From positions 57,992,814 through 58,056,813 of the forward strand of contig CM053276.1 in the NCBI GenBank assembly GCA_028583415.1: DNA of 64,000 bases. The letters are read 5' to 3'. The notes under the pieces were generated by a model, which saw nothing but the letters and a program-made list of their open reading frames with translations, ran no database searches and was not told where the DNA came from. Positions 1 through 10,489 of this stretch are shown in pieces. Numbering within the stretch: position 1 is the stretch's first letter; each line of letters starts with the position of its first letter. This DNA comes from Protea cynaroides. Lineage: Eukaryota; Streptophyta; Magnoliopsida; Proteales; Proteaceae. Both the position numbers and the translations under genes were made by a program.

Positions 1-330
1 CGTCCTTGACTGCTTTACAGTCAATATGAATAAGAAAGTTTTGATTTAATAAGTCGCTTTCAAATTTAGTGACACAAAGAACAATTGTCAAAATTTCTTT
101 TTTTAATCATCGAATGCTTCTGTTGAGCAGAATTCCATAAACCAGAATTTCATCAAAATTTCGTTGTCATGAATTCTTTGTTTGACAATTCCTCCATATC
201 CCAATTTTGACACATTCGTTTTTAAGATTTTAAAGGCTTGCGGATTAGGTAGAGCAAGACAAAGCAAACCTTAGCTTTTAGTTTAGGTTTTCGGACAGCT
301 TTAGTATGTGCATCTGTCCAAGCAGGGGGA
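1..330 (-). pseudogene. Pararetroviral RNase H fragment
   Basis: This is the RNase H part of the integrated pararetrovirus polyprotein, which would remove the RNA strand during reverse transcription. Frame-hopping minus-strand translation shows recognisable blocks including GYGGI, then a segment reading EILTIVLCVTKFESDLLN followed by HIDCKAVKD. Several stops and frame changes separate the blocks. The domain runs off the window's left edge. It is assigned from order after RT and from block similarity to Caulimoviridae RNase H. Confidence 0.65.
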
Positions 331-337
331 TTCTTTT

Positions 338-1089
338 TTAATCTCTAAAATAAGAGCTTGCAGTCATGGGCAAAATTTGGATAGAACTCGGAAATATAAT
401 ACTTCCCAAAAATCTTTTTAATTGGGTTTTATCTTTGATTTCATCTGGAAATTTATCTTCAAATTGAATGGCCTTTACTTTGAGGAGTAGTAGTGCCTTG
501 GTAAATATAATGTCCCAAAAATATGATATAGATATTTTGGAATTCTGAAGGGGCATTTTTTAATCCAAAGGGCATTACATTCCATTCATATCGTCCAAAA
601 GGAACAACAAAAGCTATTTTATATCTATATTTTTCTGCGATTTGAATATACCAATAGCTAGATTTCATATAAAATTTAGAGAATATTGTTGCATTATACA
701 ACCTATTCAATAAATTCTTTTTTTAGCAATTGAATACCTGATCGTCTGATCCATTGGAGAGCCTTGTTGAGAGTTTTAGTTAATCCAGTTGAGGTGCTCC
801 TCTTTCCAATTCAGGAGCATTTTCCACATAAAAAAGCAGCACAACTCTAAAGAGATTTACTTGCCTAAAGTTTTTTCTCCAATAATTCTTGAATTTCCTT
901 TTTACAGATTTCCTGTAAGCAAGTATTCATTTGAATTGCTCCAGCCTTTGTAGGTATTAAGGCTTCCTTAAATTCCACTTCATAAGGCAATTCTACTGCA
1001 TGCTGTTTCCGATCCCAAAATGCATTAGGTACTTCAGCACCAACTTTTGAAGCAAGCAGAATCTGAAAGTTAGCAATTTTTTGTTGCAA
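338..1089 (-). pseudogene. Pararetroviral reverse transcriptase, broken
   Basis: This is the RT domain of the integrated pararetrovirus. Three open pieces are seen from right to left. An N-terminal piece (865-1089) contains ELPYEVEF and IPTKAGAIQMN. A palm piece (459-710) contains YRYKIAFVVPFGRYEWNVM followed by PFGLKNAPSEFQN. A thumb piece (338-480) contains FPDEIKDKTQLKRFLGS. The palm piece jumps from the EFQN block almost directly to FLGHYIYQG. The YxDD catalytic box that should lie between them is therefore deleted. Frame changes near 480 and 715-860 also break it. No activity is possible. Confidence 0.85.
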
Positions 1090-1221
1090 CTCCGTTGACT
1101 CTAATTGATGCTCAATTAGTTTAAACTGATATTCCTTCTTTAAGGATTAAAAAAAAAAAATAATTCTTTAATAAAAGTGAACTTTATGCCGAACCCATAT
1201 ATTTTTGCCATAATGCCAGAT

Positions 1222-1504
1222 TTAATTATCTTTAAGATATGATATAAAACGTTTAAGAAGGGTTCTGAGAATTACTCTTTGAGAGATATTTTTTACCATA
1301 ATAAAAGGTAAGTTAAAACATATACCATTATTGCAAACTGCTGCATCTGATAATTTATGTTTTATTATAATCTGCTTTCCATGAGCAATATTTAATGTTT
1401 GAGTTGTTTTAGTAAAATGTTTTGTTGGTACTAAACCCTCATTTATGCAGTTTAGATCAGCGCCTGAATCAATTAAGGACACTGTTTGTAGACTAAATTG
1501 TTTA
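1222..1504 (-). pseudogene. Pararetroviral aspartic protease, interrupted by copia
   Basis: This is a retropepsin-like protease segment of the viral polyprotein. The active-site block reads SLIDSGADLNCINEG, followed by KLSDAAVCNNGICF and PFIMVK, a good match to the Caulimoviridae protease pattern with a D-S-G triad. The reading frame stays open rightwards up to the copia LTR at 1505. The preceding residues of the same polyprotein are found past the copia near 8732-8820. This places the copia insertion just upstream of the protease active site. Confidence 0.8.
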
Positions 1505-1667
1505 TGTTGATTGGGGGAAAAGTGGATAGCTTAGTCAATTCTGAGTTGCCCCATATATTTATTAATCAAAATAATATAGGCATGACTAAAATACCCTTAC
1601 AACCAATACAACCAATAATAAAAAAAAGAACATGACTAAACAGCCCCTATACTACTCGATTTTAAAA
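1505..1667 (-). repeat. Copia 3' LTR
   Basis: It starts TGTTGATTGGGG on the plus strand and ends near TTTTAAAA, where the other LTR ends TTCTAACA. It aligns along its whole length with 8573-8731, sharing CATGACTAAAATACCCTTAC and CAGCCCCTATACTACTC. The inner end touches the polypurine tract. Confidence 0.9.
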
Positions 1668-1680
1668 CTCCCTCTCAAGT
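1668..1680 (-). other. Copia polypurine tract
   Basis: On the minus strand this reads CTTGAGAGGGAG directly before the 3' LTR, the usual copia plus-strand primer. The position and purine content support the call. Confidence 0.75.
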
Positions 1681-1689
1681 TGGTGCATT

Positions 1690-3142
1690 GATGTCATACA
1701 TGCCCAACTTGCTTACAATAGAAGAAAAAACTCTAAGAGGAAGACCCTTGGTGCGGACATTAGCTAACTGATCACCAAATGGCACAAAAGAAATGCACAC
1801 AACTGCCGATCAATTTCCACATGCTTCGTACAATCATGCTCCATAGGATTATGGGCTATGCTGATGGCAGACTTGCTGTCAGAGTAGAGCATCATCGGCA
1901 ACATAACATGCACTCCCAAATCAGTGAGAAGGCATTGGAGCCACATAAGCTCATATATACCATGATCCATTGCTCTGAACTCAGCTTCCGCAATAGAATG
2001 AGCCGCCACAGATTGCTTTTTGGTCCTCCAAGTGACCAAATGTTGCCTACAAAAGTAGCTTACCGAGATCAGGACCGTCTATCATCATGGGACCCTGCCC
2101 AATTAGCATGAATGAAGACCTTAACTCGAAGGTGGTCATGGCCAGAATAAAGGATCCCCTTGCCAGGGGCAAACTTGAGATAGCGTAGGATGTGGTATGC
2201 AACCTCTAAAGGAATAGGGATCATGCATTTACTGACTAACCATATTGACAGGAAAGGAAATATTAAGGCGAGTATGAGACAGACATATTAGTTTGTCAAT
2301 TAATCTCTGATAGATGCCCTTGTCAATTGCCCGTTTTGCCTGCAGATGAAAATTAGCGTCCATGGGAGAATTAGCTGGCTTGCATCCTTACATTTTTGTC
2401 TTTGAGAGCAAATCTAGGACATACTTTCGCTAGGAGAGAAAGAGAGACCCTTAGAAGACTGAACAACTTCGATTGCAAGAAAATAGCAAAGCTGACCCAA
2501 ATATTTAATGTCAAACTTTGTGCCTAGATACTTCTTCAATTTGGGCATTTCCTCCATGTCATTGCTTGTGACCACAGTGTCATCAACATACACCAAAAGA
2601 ACTGTATTCTTACTCCTGGCCTACTTAATGAAGAGGGTATGGTTAGCATTGCTTGGCTGATACCATAGCTCTGTGAAATCTGCTTAACCAAGCTCAGGGC
2701 GATTGTTTCAGACAATACAATGCTTTCTTCACTCTACACATTTTCCTTATAGTGGCAAGTGAGGGGAAGCCAGGGAGAACGTCCACAAACATCTTTTTCT
2801 TTTAAATCTCCATGAAGAAATGCGTTCTTGATGTCCGGTTGGAGATCCCATCCTTGATTGACTACATAGGGCAAGACAACTCAAACAATGTTAAACTTCG
2901 CAACAAGGGTGAACTTTTTGTGGTAATCAATGCCATAGATTTGGGTGAAACCTTTGGCATCCATTTTTGTTTTATAATGGTCCATCGTACCATCAACCTT
3001 TTGCAGCCAACCGCTGTCTTCCTAGAGGGGAGGGGAACAAGCTCCCAGTTCCATTTTTCTTTAGAGCATCCATCTTTTCTACCATTGCACCCTTCCACTT
3101 AAGTTCTGCCAAAGCTTCTTGCCAAGACTTAGGAAGAGAAAC
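1690..3142 (-). pseudogene. Copia RT (C-terminal part) and RNase H, broken
   Basis: Three blocks are readable on the minus strand. From 3098 down to about 2860, ELVPLPSRKTAVGCKRLM matches the N-terminal copia RT. At 2414-2596, YVDDTVVTSND is the copia RT catalytic box, followed by KYLGTKFDIKYLGQL. At 1764-2039, RNase H shows VTWRTKKQSVAAHSIAEAEF, then SDSKSAISIAHNP and TKHVEIDR. Stops and frameshifts separate the blocks. The right edge is the solo-LTR insertion. The preceding polyprotein residues resume at 5565 on the other side of that LTR. Confidence 0.85.
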
Positions 3143-3424
3143 TGTCACACCCCAATTTTGGACTAACTAGTAGTGTGATGAACTGTTATAAGAACCAATG
3201 GTTCAAGCCAGGATCTCGTAAGACCGTGCCAACAATCCAAGCCAAACACATTCCACATCACAGTCGGAGATAGTAAAATAAATAGCGAAAGTCATTATTT
3301 ATAATGAACTGAGTGTCTACAATGATAAGTAAATAATAAACCAGTTATCTCTAATTAGCCAAAACATAAATATAACAAATTATTACAAATACCAAAATAC
3401 GAAAGTTAAACACTAAACGTAAAC

Positions 3425-3545
3425 ATAATTGAAACACTCGTTTGACGAGTCATATTCGTCCTCTACAGCTTGCTCGTCCATAACCGCTACGTGTCTATAC
3501 GTTAGCGCACTGATATAATCTTGACAGTGCATCGTCAGAAACTAA
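3425..3545 (-). other. LTR-resident peptide exon, decayed copy
   Basis: Minus-strand translation with one frame change gives QDYISALTYRHVAVMD, then AVEDEYDSSNECFN. These align with intact copies at 22885-23018 and 60853-60986. A preceding TTTTAG acceptor-like site lies near 3541-3546. The function is unknown. Confidence 0.5.
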
Positions 3546-4526
3546 AAGAATAGCGTACGCGAATGTCAGCTCTCCAACATGAGCTCAGTGAGTAAACAAA
3601 ACAATACACAAACATATGCATGCATTCAATTCATATCTTTGGTTTGGTTTAAGTTTGTAACTGTGCTATAGAAAGGATTGGCAGCCACCGCAACTCTATA
3701 CACGAGTGTGTGAATCCGCCTATGGATCAAACACCATTGCCTTCTCACATGCACCCACCATGGAATAGAGATAGAGCTAAAGTGTCCATATCATACACTG
3801 CCAACATTTCCCCTGATGTCCTACCCATATCAACATGTAAGCCCCTATTGGCGAGGGCTTGCAAACTGGGCTCGTAACTAACCAATCCTAGATGTCATCA
3901 CAATTTGTATCCAAGGTCTTACCCCAGCATCTCTCAATATGCCCATAGAGATAGAGATAAGAGTCTGGCGATCAGGATGAACCACAAGACCGCATCCTCG
4001 CCCTGATACTCTACGACATATTAGTTCCACTAAGGTAATGGCGATACGACGATGTCAGTGGGTAGGACTGAGTAGAGATAGAGCTAGAGTTTGGTGGTCA
4101 GATTGAACCACAATACCACGTTCTCCCTCTGATGCTCCACTCGCATCCAACACACCAACCACACACATAAGTGCATACCTATCCCTAGCATCATCATCAT
4201 ATCATAAGTGAATAGAAATAAATATGCATGAGCAAATATATAACAAGTATTGGATGACATGTGAGATGCACAAACAATCATTCAAGGCATGGCATCATAT
4301 CAGGCAGTAGAAAATAAAAAGAAATGATAGTTTGTTATTAACCAATTAGTTTAGGTCTTGTTCCCTCACCTATGATTGATATTTCTTCCTCTTCTAAGCT
4401 TTGAAATTGACTTTGAACTAGTTGGAAACCTAAACAATTAATGTATTTAAATTAGGGGGTTAATTTCCTTAAGTTACAGTAGTTGAAAACCTTGTTTGAT
4501 TTCCAAAATATGCTTCCTGTTATTAA

Positions 4527-4725
4527 CTGGTCGACTCTGTGGTCAACTCAGTGGTCTCAGTATATGTCGACCACACATCTGACCACACATCGGATGTGTG
4601 GTCGACTTTGTGGTCGCATATACTGTCGACCACACAAGCGACAACACAAACCCTGGGTACTTCTCAAGAGTCTGTGGTCGACTCACTGGTCGCACTATGG
4701 TCAACCAGTGATGCGACCACACAAC
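4527..4725. repeat. Downstream inverted-repeat cluster in LTR copy 1
   Basis: This is a dense run of alternating complementary words such as GTGTGGTCGAC and GTCGACCACAC, plus GTGGTCGCA and TGCGACCACAC. It lies in the part of the LTR that would be transcribed, roughly 430-630 bases downstream of the TATA box on the minus strand. Long open frames here reflect repeat composition and are not genes. Confidence 0.7.
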
Positions 4726-5151
4726 CTTTAGGTTATGATTCAGGCTTGGGCTTCGATCCAATCCTTTGGCTCGACAATGGAATCCATCCTACGTTCATTC
4801 TACGGCCATTATCCATATTTAATTCATTCATTATAACCCTAATCATTATAGTCCCCATTATGAATTTATAACATGTTAGGATTGGAAGCATGGTTTAGAT
4901 CTGATTTCCTTGCAACAAAAATTCTAAATCCATAATTCTACTGTAAACTAGCCTTCTACGGAGTCAAGGTACTTACCGTTGATCCTCACTGCTGTAGGTT
5001 GAAATTCCAATAGTAACTCCTCTGCCTGTAACTCCCTTTCTCCTTCCTTTAAGCTTTCTTTCTCTCCAAGTCTCCTTTTTCTTCTCCTCTCTTTTTCTCT
5101 TAGCTAGGGTTTGGGAATAAGCAAAAGAGTAAAATAGAGTAGATAGACGTC

Positions 5152-5162
5152 CTTTATATAGA
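5152..5162 (-). promoter_or_regulatory. LTR TATA box, copy 1
   Basis: The minus strand reads CTATATAAAGGAC here. The same word recurs on the plus strand in the opposite-facing LTR at 20022-20030, which supports it as the core LTR promoter. Confidence 0.6.
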
Positions 5163-5264
5163 GAGAAAACCTCCATATAGAGTGTCCTCTCAATTAGGAA
5201 AGAGTCTTCCTCAAATTAGGAAAATTTCCTAAACACGGAGTCGGTTATGGGCTTGACCGATCGA

Positions 5265-5425
5265 CTCTGCGGTCGCATAATCCGTCGACCACAAAAATCC
5301 AAAATAGTCGATCACACAAATCCAAATTTGACCGGTCGACCACACAGTCGACTACACAACTAAATTTTACTAGTTTGACTATTTTGACTGGTTGCTTCCA
5401 CACAAACTAAAACAGTCAACCACCC
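5265..5425. repeat. Upstream inverted-repeat cluster in LTR copy 1
   Basis: Repeated GGTCGAC, GTCGACCACA and TGTGGTCG words form several short complementary pairs. On the minus strand the cluster lies just upstream of the LTR TATA box, so it may hold promoter-proximal protein-binding sites. Confidence 0.6.
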
Positions 5426-5564
5426 AACCTAAATTTGATTTGTTGCTTATATGGTCTTGTGATTTCTTCTTACGATTGATTCACTTGTGCCGGTTATGAT
5501 GGGAAGACCAGTCACGACACGAGAACGTAAGGTTAGACTGGGTTCGTGGCGTATGGGTCTTACA

Positions 5565-6950
5565 AAAACAAAATCCACAGATGAAACAAAAGCATGATAG
5601 GAGGGAGCAAGTGAGTCATAGGACACAACATTAGATGTAGGATGGTGAGTGCATGACCTACAAGGTTTCCAAAGAACAATAGGCAGATCAAGAGATGGAT
5701 CAATCACAGGATGAGAGGGAAGGGATTTACCAAACTCCTTAGGTGGAATAGGATCCGGATCAAGAGATGGCTCTTGACTCGGTAGAGTAATGGTGGCTGG
5801 TCAATGGTGGCGGCAAACATATACTTGAACCCCATCAGCACCTTCCTTGTGGGTCTCTTGTTCTCCTTGTGGCGGAACATCACCAAAGCTCATAGCATCA
5901 TTAGTCGCATCTGTTGACTTTGGTACAGCTGTCCCATCTTTGTCGTCCCCAAAAAAGGAACTAGCAGTGAATGCTGTCCAGCTGAAGGTGACGCCACTTC
6001 CTGCTGAAGCTGCCCTTGAAGTGGTGGGGTCTGTACAGGGTAAAAGGTCACTGATTCCTGAAAACTCACATCCATAGAGACGAACACTCTCTGGGTTGGC
6101 GATTGATAGCATTTTTACTCTTTTTGAGTAGCAGAATTCCCAATAAAAATTCATTGAACAGCTCGAGGAGAGAGTTTATCAAAAACGTGATGATCCCGCA
6201 CGAAACAGACAGAGCCAAACACCTTCGGAGGAACCACAAAGGAAGTTGAACCCGTAAGGACATCCAAGGGAGTTGGAAAAGAGTGAATTCAAGTAGGCAT
6301 ATGATTAATAAGGTACGCCACCGCGAGGATTGCCTCACTCCAATACTGTTTAGGAATATTCATCTAAAGAAAGATCGATTCTTTGGGATCCTTCCCTGAA
6401 AAAGGAGGGAAAGGGCCACCTCAAGGAGATGACGGTTCTTTCTCTCTACAATGCTATTCTGTGCCAATGTATGCACACAACTCGTTTACGGAGAATGTCC
6501 TGTGCAGACAGGTAGGACTGGAAGTGACCACTAAAATACTCTGTCCCATTGTAATTTCAAACTACCTTAACGCGAACCCCATATTGAGTTAAATCAAAAG
6601 GTTCACCACTTTTATTATGAGAAATTGAATAAGTACTTCTGGCATGCTTTGACATTGCACAAGCATCACAGTACAATTTATTGACATGAAAATCCTCAAT
6701 AAAGGAAGAAAAACACATTCCAGGGTGCCCAAAGGTGGATGTCCCAAGCGATGATGCCACTGATAAATCTTTGACTCTGAGGAGGTCTGATGTGCGTGTC
6801 CAATAGTACCAGAGGAAGAAGATGCAGAAGTCCCAATATCATCCAGCTGGTACAGCCCACCATACACTACCATAGCCAATTGTTCTCTTTGGCACCAGAT
6901 CTTGAAAAACACAATGAGATGGGAAAATAGTGACTTTGCTGTTCATATCT
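5565..6950 (-). pseudogene. Copia integrase and integrase-RT linker, broken
   Basis: This covers the integrase part of the copia polyprotein. At 6589-6912, LYQLDDIG is followed by WHHRLGHPPLGTLECV and then, in another frame, KLYCDACAMSKHARSTYS. This is the GAG-pre-integrase and HHCC zinc-finger region. The catalytic core (about 6100-6560) is badly frame-shifted. The linker at 5565-5800 contains HPTSNVVSYDSLAPSY and HAFVSSVDFVF, a typical copia sequence just before the RT. It is cut there by the solo LTR and continues at 3142. Confidence 0.8.
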
Positions 6951-8480
6951 CGAGTAAGACTACTAATAGATTAGAGATTGGTAGAGAAGTTAGGGACATG
7001 TAACACATATGACAGATCAAGAGATGGAGAGCAGTGGATAGCACCCTTTCCAGCAACAAAGGAGAGGGAACCATCTGCAACTTGAACCTTATCTTTACCA
7101 AAAAATGGCGAGTACTGAAAGAATGTATTGGAAGAGCCAGTTATATGGTTAATAGCCCCAGAATCAATAATGCACGAACGGGTTGTGACCAAGGAGCAAT
7201 GGCAACCAAAAGGTATACTTGTATGAGCAAAATCGGAGTCTGAAGTAGCAGAAGGCACAGAAGCAGATGCCATGGATGCAGTGGGTGTATCCAACAAACC
7301 CCGTAGATCTCTTCTCTCAAAACTCCCATCACCACTCTTACTAGCAGATTCCCTGTTCTCAGTGTAATGAGCACGAGTTGAAGAGGATCTGCCACGGCCT
7401 TTACCACGGCTGCCAGGTCGACCGTGCAACTTATAGCCAGACTCTCTGGTATGGAGCTCCTTGACAGTAGTCACCCTTAACAGGATCTGGGTCTGAGGCA
7501 CCACAGTCAATAAGATGACCCCTAGGCTGATAGGAGCTGTTGGCTGAGTACAATGCGGATCTATCCTGAGAAGTAGGTGTAAGCATAACATGCCGTCTGC
7601 TGTCCCAAGTTGAACTAAGCATAAGCTTGTTCCAGAGACAGGAATAGAGTCCGGTTCAGCACCTTTGAGCGAATTTGGTCAAATTTCACATTCACATCAG
7701 TGAAGAAGGTGTAAACCCTCAATTTATTGTCACGGTTCTTGAAGAAAACCGCATCAGTAGGATTGGAACAAGCAAAGGAAGTCATTTAACTCAAGTTGCT
7801 GCTACATACTGCGCAGATCAGCATAATATTGTGACAATGAAAGATCTTGCTGCTTGGTCTCATGTACTCTCTTGTCTAACTCATAGATCTGAGCATTATT
7901 GCCAACCTGAGAATGCTTTGATGGCTGTCCAAATCTTGCCAGCAGTGTCTATGAACAAGTACCAGCGAGCAATAGTAGGCTGCATCGAGTTGATTAAAAA
8001 GGACATCACCAAGAAATACGTAGACCCTCGTTTGTCCTGTGCGGCACTAGCAACTGTTGGCTTCACTGTTGGCATCAACAAAAAGGTAACAAGTTCTAGA
8101 CCACATTAAGTAGTTTGTGCCATCCAGCTTGATTGAACTTACTGGGAACGGTGGGTGACCCCCTCTATCTATGGTGATGCTGTTGTGGACACCTCAGACA
8201 TGACATTGATCTTGGGAATCAAAGGAAAAAATTCTTGTACTTCACACGGCTTCAATACAGGAAGTCAGGTTGTGACAATGAATCCCATCAGATTGCAATG
8301 CCAGTCTCACAGCCATATTCAAAGGACAGTTCATCGTTGCAGGGTTATTAGAAGAACCAAACCAAGAGGCAAGAGAGCCCCTTCAATCTAGCCCTAGCGG
8401 TAACAGAGAAATACCGCTAGGCTCTCACGATGAGAGGATAGAGAGTCGGTAAGTATAGAGAGAAGGGAAGAGAGAGAAAG
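6951..8480 (-). pseudogene. Copia gag and protease, broken
   Basis: Gag begins near 8150 on the minus strand with SIKLDGTNYLMWSRTC, followed by TAGKIWTAIK near 7900 and VLNRTLFLSLEQAYA near 7630-7680. A basic RPGSRGKGRGRSSS stretch and a degenerate zinc knuckle follow. The protease active site reads CIIDSGAINHITGSS near 7140-7180, where copia elements usually have D-S-G-A-T-x-H. Multiple stops and frameshifts are present. An open frame on the opposite strand at 7675-8109 is a shadow of gag. Confidence 0.8.
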
Positions 8481-8560
8481 ATGAGCGGGAGAAGTGACGG
8501 CGGAAGGAAAGAAAACTGAGAGGGAAAAAAATATTGCAAATCCCTAGATTGACTCTCCCA

Positions 8561-8572
8561 GCTCTGATACCA
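8561..8572 (-). other. Copia primer-binding site
   Basis: The minus strand reads TGGTATCAGAGC immediately inside the 5' LTR, complementary to the 3' end of initiator tRNA-Met, as usual for plant copia elements. Confidence 0.9.
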
Positions 8573-8731
8573 TGTTGATTTGGGGAGAAGTGGAAAGCTT
8601 AGTTGATTCTGACTAGCCCCACATTTATTAATAAAATAATATGGCCATGACTAAAATACCCTTACAACCAATACAACCAATAATAATAAACGAACATGAC
8701 TAAACAGCCCCTATACTACTCAATTCTAACA
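8573..8731 (-). repeat. Copia 5' LTR
   Basis: This 159-bp LTR runs TGTTGATT to TTCTAACA on the plus strand and pairs with 1505-1667. Its inner edge abuts the primer-binding site, which fixes the element's orientation. Confidence 0.9.
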
Positions 8732-9405
8732 CTCGAATTACAATAGTGACATGAATGTACCATCTTTGGGAAAGTACTCTATCCATAACATTAATAAATT
8801 TTAATTGAGCTGTTGTAGTATGTTGATTTGTTTTCCTCATTCTGTATCTGACTACTTTCTCCAAGTTCAAACCAGTTAGGGGAAGCAAGTAAACTGTTAG
8901 GAGAAGCAAGCAAACTGTTCAAGGAATCTTCAAGGCTAGTATTATGACTAGATTGTACATCTAGTTCATGAAATAATTCAAGAATCTGTACTCTGTACTT
9001 AAGAGTTTTTAAATTGAGTATAATTATCATAAATGGATTTGTGCCTGTCCCTTGTCTTTCACTTGATCTGATTCATGATATATTGAAATTCTGAAGGGGC
9101 ATTTTTTAATCCGAAGGGTATTACATTCATATTGTCCAGAAGGAACGATAAAAGCGGTTTCATATCTATCTTTTTCTGTGATTTGAATCTGCCAATAGTC
9201 AGCTTTCATATCAAATATAGAGAATATTGTTGCATTATACAACCTATTATGATAAACATCATACACATTAACCTTTAGTATATTCCAACTTTCTAAGTGC
9301 TTTTCTACATCTCTAATTATCAGTTCAAACTTATTATTCACAGAAGAACTAAAATCTCCTGTAGTAGAGTGGCGGCGAGAAATAGAACGAAAGAAGTTAG
9401 CCATA
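8732..9405 (-). mobile_element. Endogenous pararetrovirus fragment B, rearranged
   Basis: This is decayed viral sequence on the minus strand that continues fragment A across the copia. At 8732-8909, VMDRVLSQRWYIHVTIVI is a pre-protease polyprotein block whose frame runs into the copia LTR. At 9027-9404 there is a second RT palm block (FDMKADYWQIQITEKDRY, then FIVPSGQYE) that frameshifts before the catalytic box. Because RT should lie downstream of protease, its presence upstream shows a rearranged or tandem integration. The residues at the upstream end of 9250-9404 are not recognised. Confidence 0.75.
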
Positions 9406-10476
9406 TATCCACTCTTCTATATCTGTCAACACATGAAACAGTTCCTTCTTACTACCCTTCAAAACAACAGAACACATTAATAAAGACTCGTAAACTAAAA
9501 CAGAAACTAAACTATAGAAAGCAAGTAAAACTCAAATTGGAAACTAAATAAACTAGTAGATATCCTACGTATCTAAACTATCTCCTATGCCTAACTACAA
9601 CCTCCTATAATATGAAATAAATTTAATTACATGATAAATAAAAGCACTAAAAATAGGAGTCCATATCCATCTCTTCTTGCGGATCCGCCACTGCATCAGA
9701 TAATAGTCCATATGAATGATTTAGTGGCCAACGGAATGATTAACAGTTAACAAGAATTAGATTTAAAAAGATCAATCCAGAATACTGATAATTTTAGGAA
9801 TTTGAATGGCAGTTGGACAACTGAAAATTGCATGGAGTTTGAAGATCGGAAGAGGATTCAGTTATGGGATTATGCAGCTAAATCGGATAAGTAATTAGAA
9901 ACTGAAATCAAGCACAGAAAACAAAATTTAGGAAGTTCAGATTTGTAGAAGCATAGTAGAAAAGGAGTCTAAAAAACTGTTGGGAAAACCTAGAATGAAA
10001 ATAAGTTACAGAAAAGGAAACCTAAGAATTATCGGAATAAAGACTTGTCTACCAGATTCATATCTAACTGAAGCACTATAGAAGCAAATTAGACGGTACA
10101 CGGATGTGTAGGATAGAGTAGAGTTCAGAAACTGACCTGTTTCAGTTGGTGAAGAAGAGTGATAGAAAGGGGAAGGATATAATCAGGAATCCCACCAGAT
10201 TCACCTGCTGAATCCCGAGCAGCACCACTTCTGGGTCCACAGAAGTTATCGAATAAGGCTTTCTGAGATCCTCAGAACTAATTGAGCTGAAAGCTTCATC
10301 TTCATTACTAAATTTGCGTTCAGAGCATAAACCTTACATATTTTTAAATAAAAATAGACTTGAACTAAACTTAAAACTCCTCCAGCAAATAGCTTGCAAT
10401 GGAGGTAGTCTTAACTGGCAAACTCTGCACAATATAAAGGAAATAGCTTAAAACAAAGTTAGACTTCTTTTTTTTG
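9406..10476. other. AT-rich sequence without recognised gene
   Basis: No coding domain, RNA gene or terminal repeat is recognised. It could be decayed viral leader sequence next to fragment B, or intron of the C2-domain gene downstream. Short open frames here resemble nothing known. Confidence 0.4.
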
Positions 10477-10489
10477 GGTAGGAAAACAA

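Larger units (their letters stand above)
1..1504 (-). mobile_element. Endogenous pararetrovirus fragment A (petuvirus-like, Caulimoviridae)
   Basis: This is an integrated, decayed fragment of a plant pararetrovirus polyprotein. Reading leftwards on the minus strand it holds an aspartic protease, reverse transcriptase and RNase H in the order expected for Caulimoviridae. The wording of the protease and RT motifs is closest to my recollection of Petuvirus-like endogenous viruses. All domains carry stops or frameshifts and the RT lacks its catalytic box, so it is dead. It ends abruptly at the copia LTR at 1505. The upstream part of the same polyprotein resumes beyond the copia at 8732, so the copia inserted into an already integrated viral sequence. 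The fragment continues beyond the left edge of the window. Confidence 0.85.
3143..5564 (-). repeat. Solo LTR, Tekay/Del-like Ty3/gypsy family (copy 1)
   Basis: It begins TGTCACACCCCAATTTTGG and ends GGGTCTTACA on the plus strand, so the LTR reads TGTAAGA...GGGGTGTGACA on the minus strand. No internal sequence adjoins it. It is inserted in copia coding sequence between residues that are contiguous in copia proteins. The flanking pentamers gaaac (3138-3142) and aaaac (5565-5569) differ by one base and are probably the target duplication. The LTR shares its layout with the copies at 19660, 22604, 43418, 46848, 57039 and 60570: peptide exon (about 3425-3545), inverted-repeat clusters, and a TATA box on the minus strand. 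Confidence 0.9.
1505..8731 (-). mobile_element. Ty1/copia retrotransposon, interrupted by a solo LTR
   Basis: This minus-strand copia element has short LTRs (1505-1667 and 8573-8731), an initiator-Met-type primer site beside the right LTR, a polypurine tract beside the left LTR, and gag, protease, integrase, RT and RNase H fragments in copia order. Removing the solo LTR at 3143-5564 leaves about 4.8 kb, a normal copia length. Short LTRs suggest an Ale-like lineage, but that is a guess. The flanking five bases (gttta at left, ctcga at right) do not match, so the target duplication has decayed or one edge has changed. Every domain is frameshifted, so the element is not autonomous. Confidence 0.9.

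Noticed and set aside
4483..4871. Overlapping plus- and minus-strand frames rich in Trp, Ser, Thr and His
   Set aside because: They translate the GTGTGGTCGAC inverted-repeat cluster of a solo LTR.
7675..8109. 144-codon plus-strand frame
   Set aside because: It is antisense to recognisable copia gag blocks on the minus strand and has no domain of its own.
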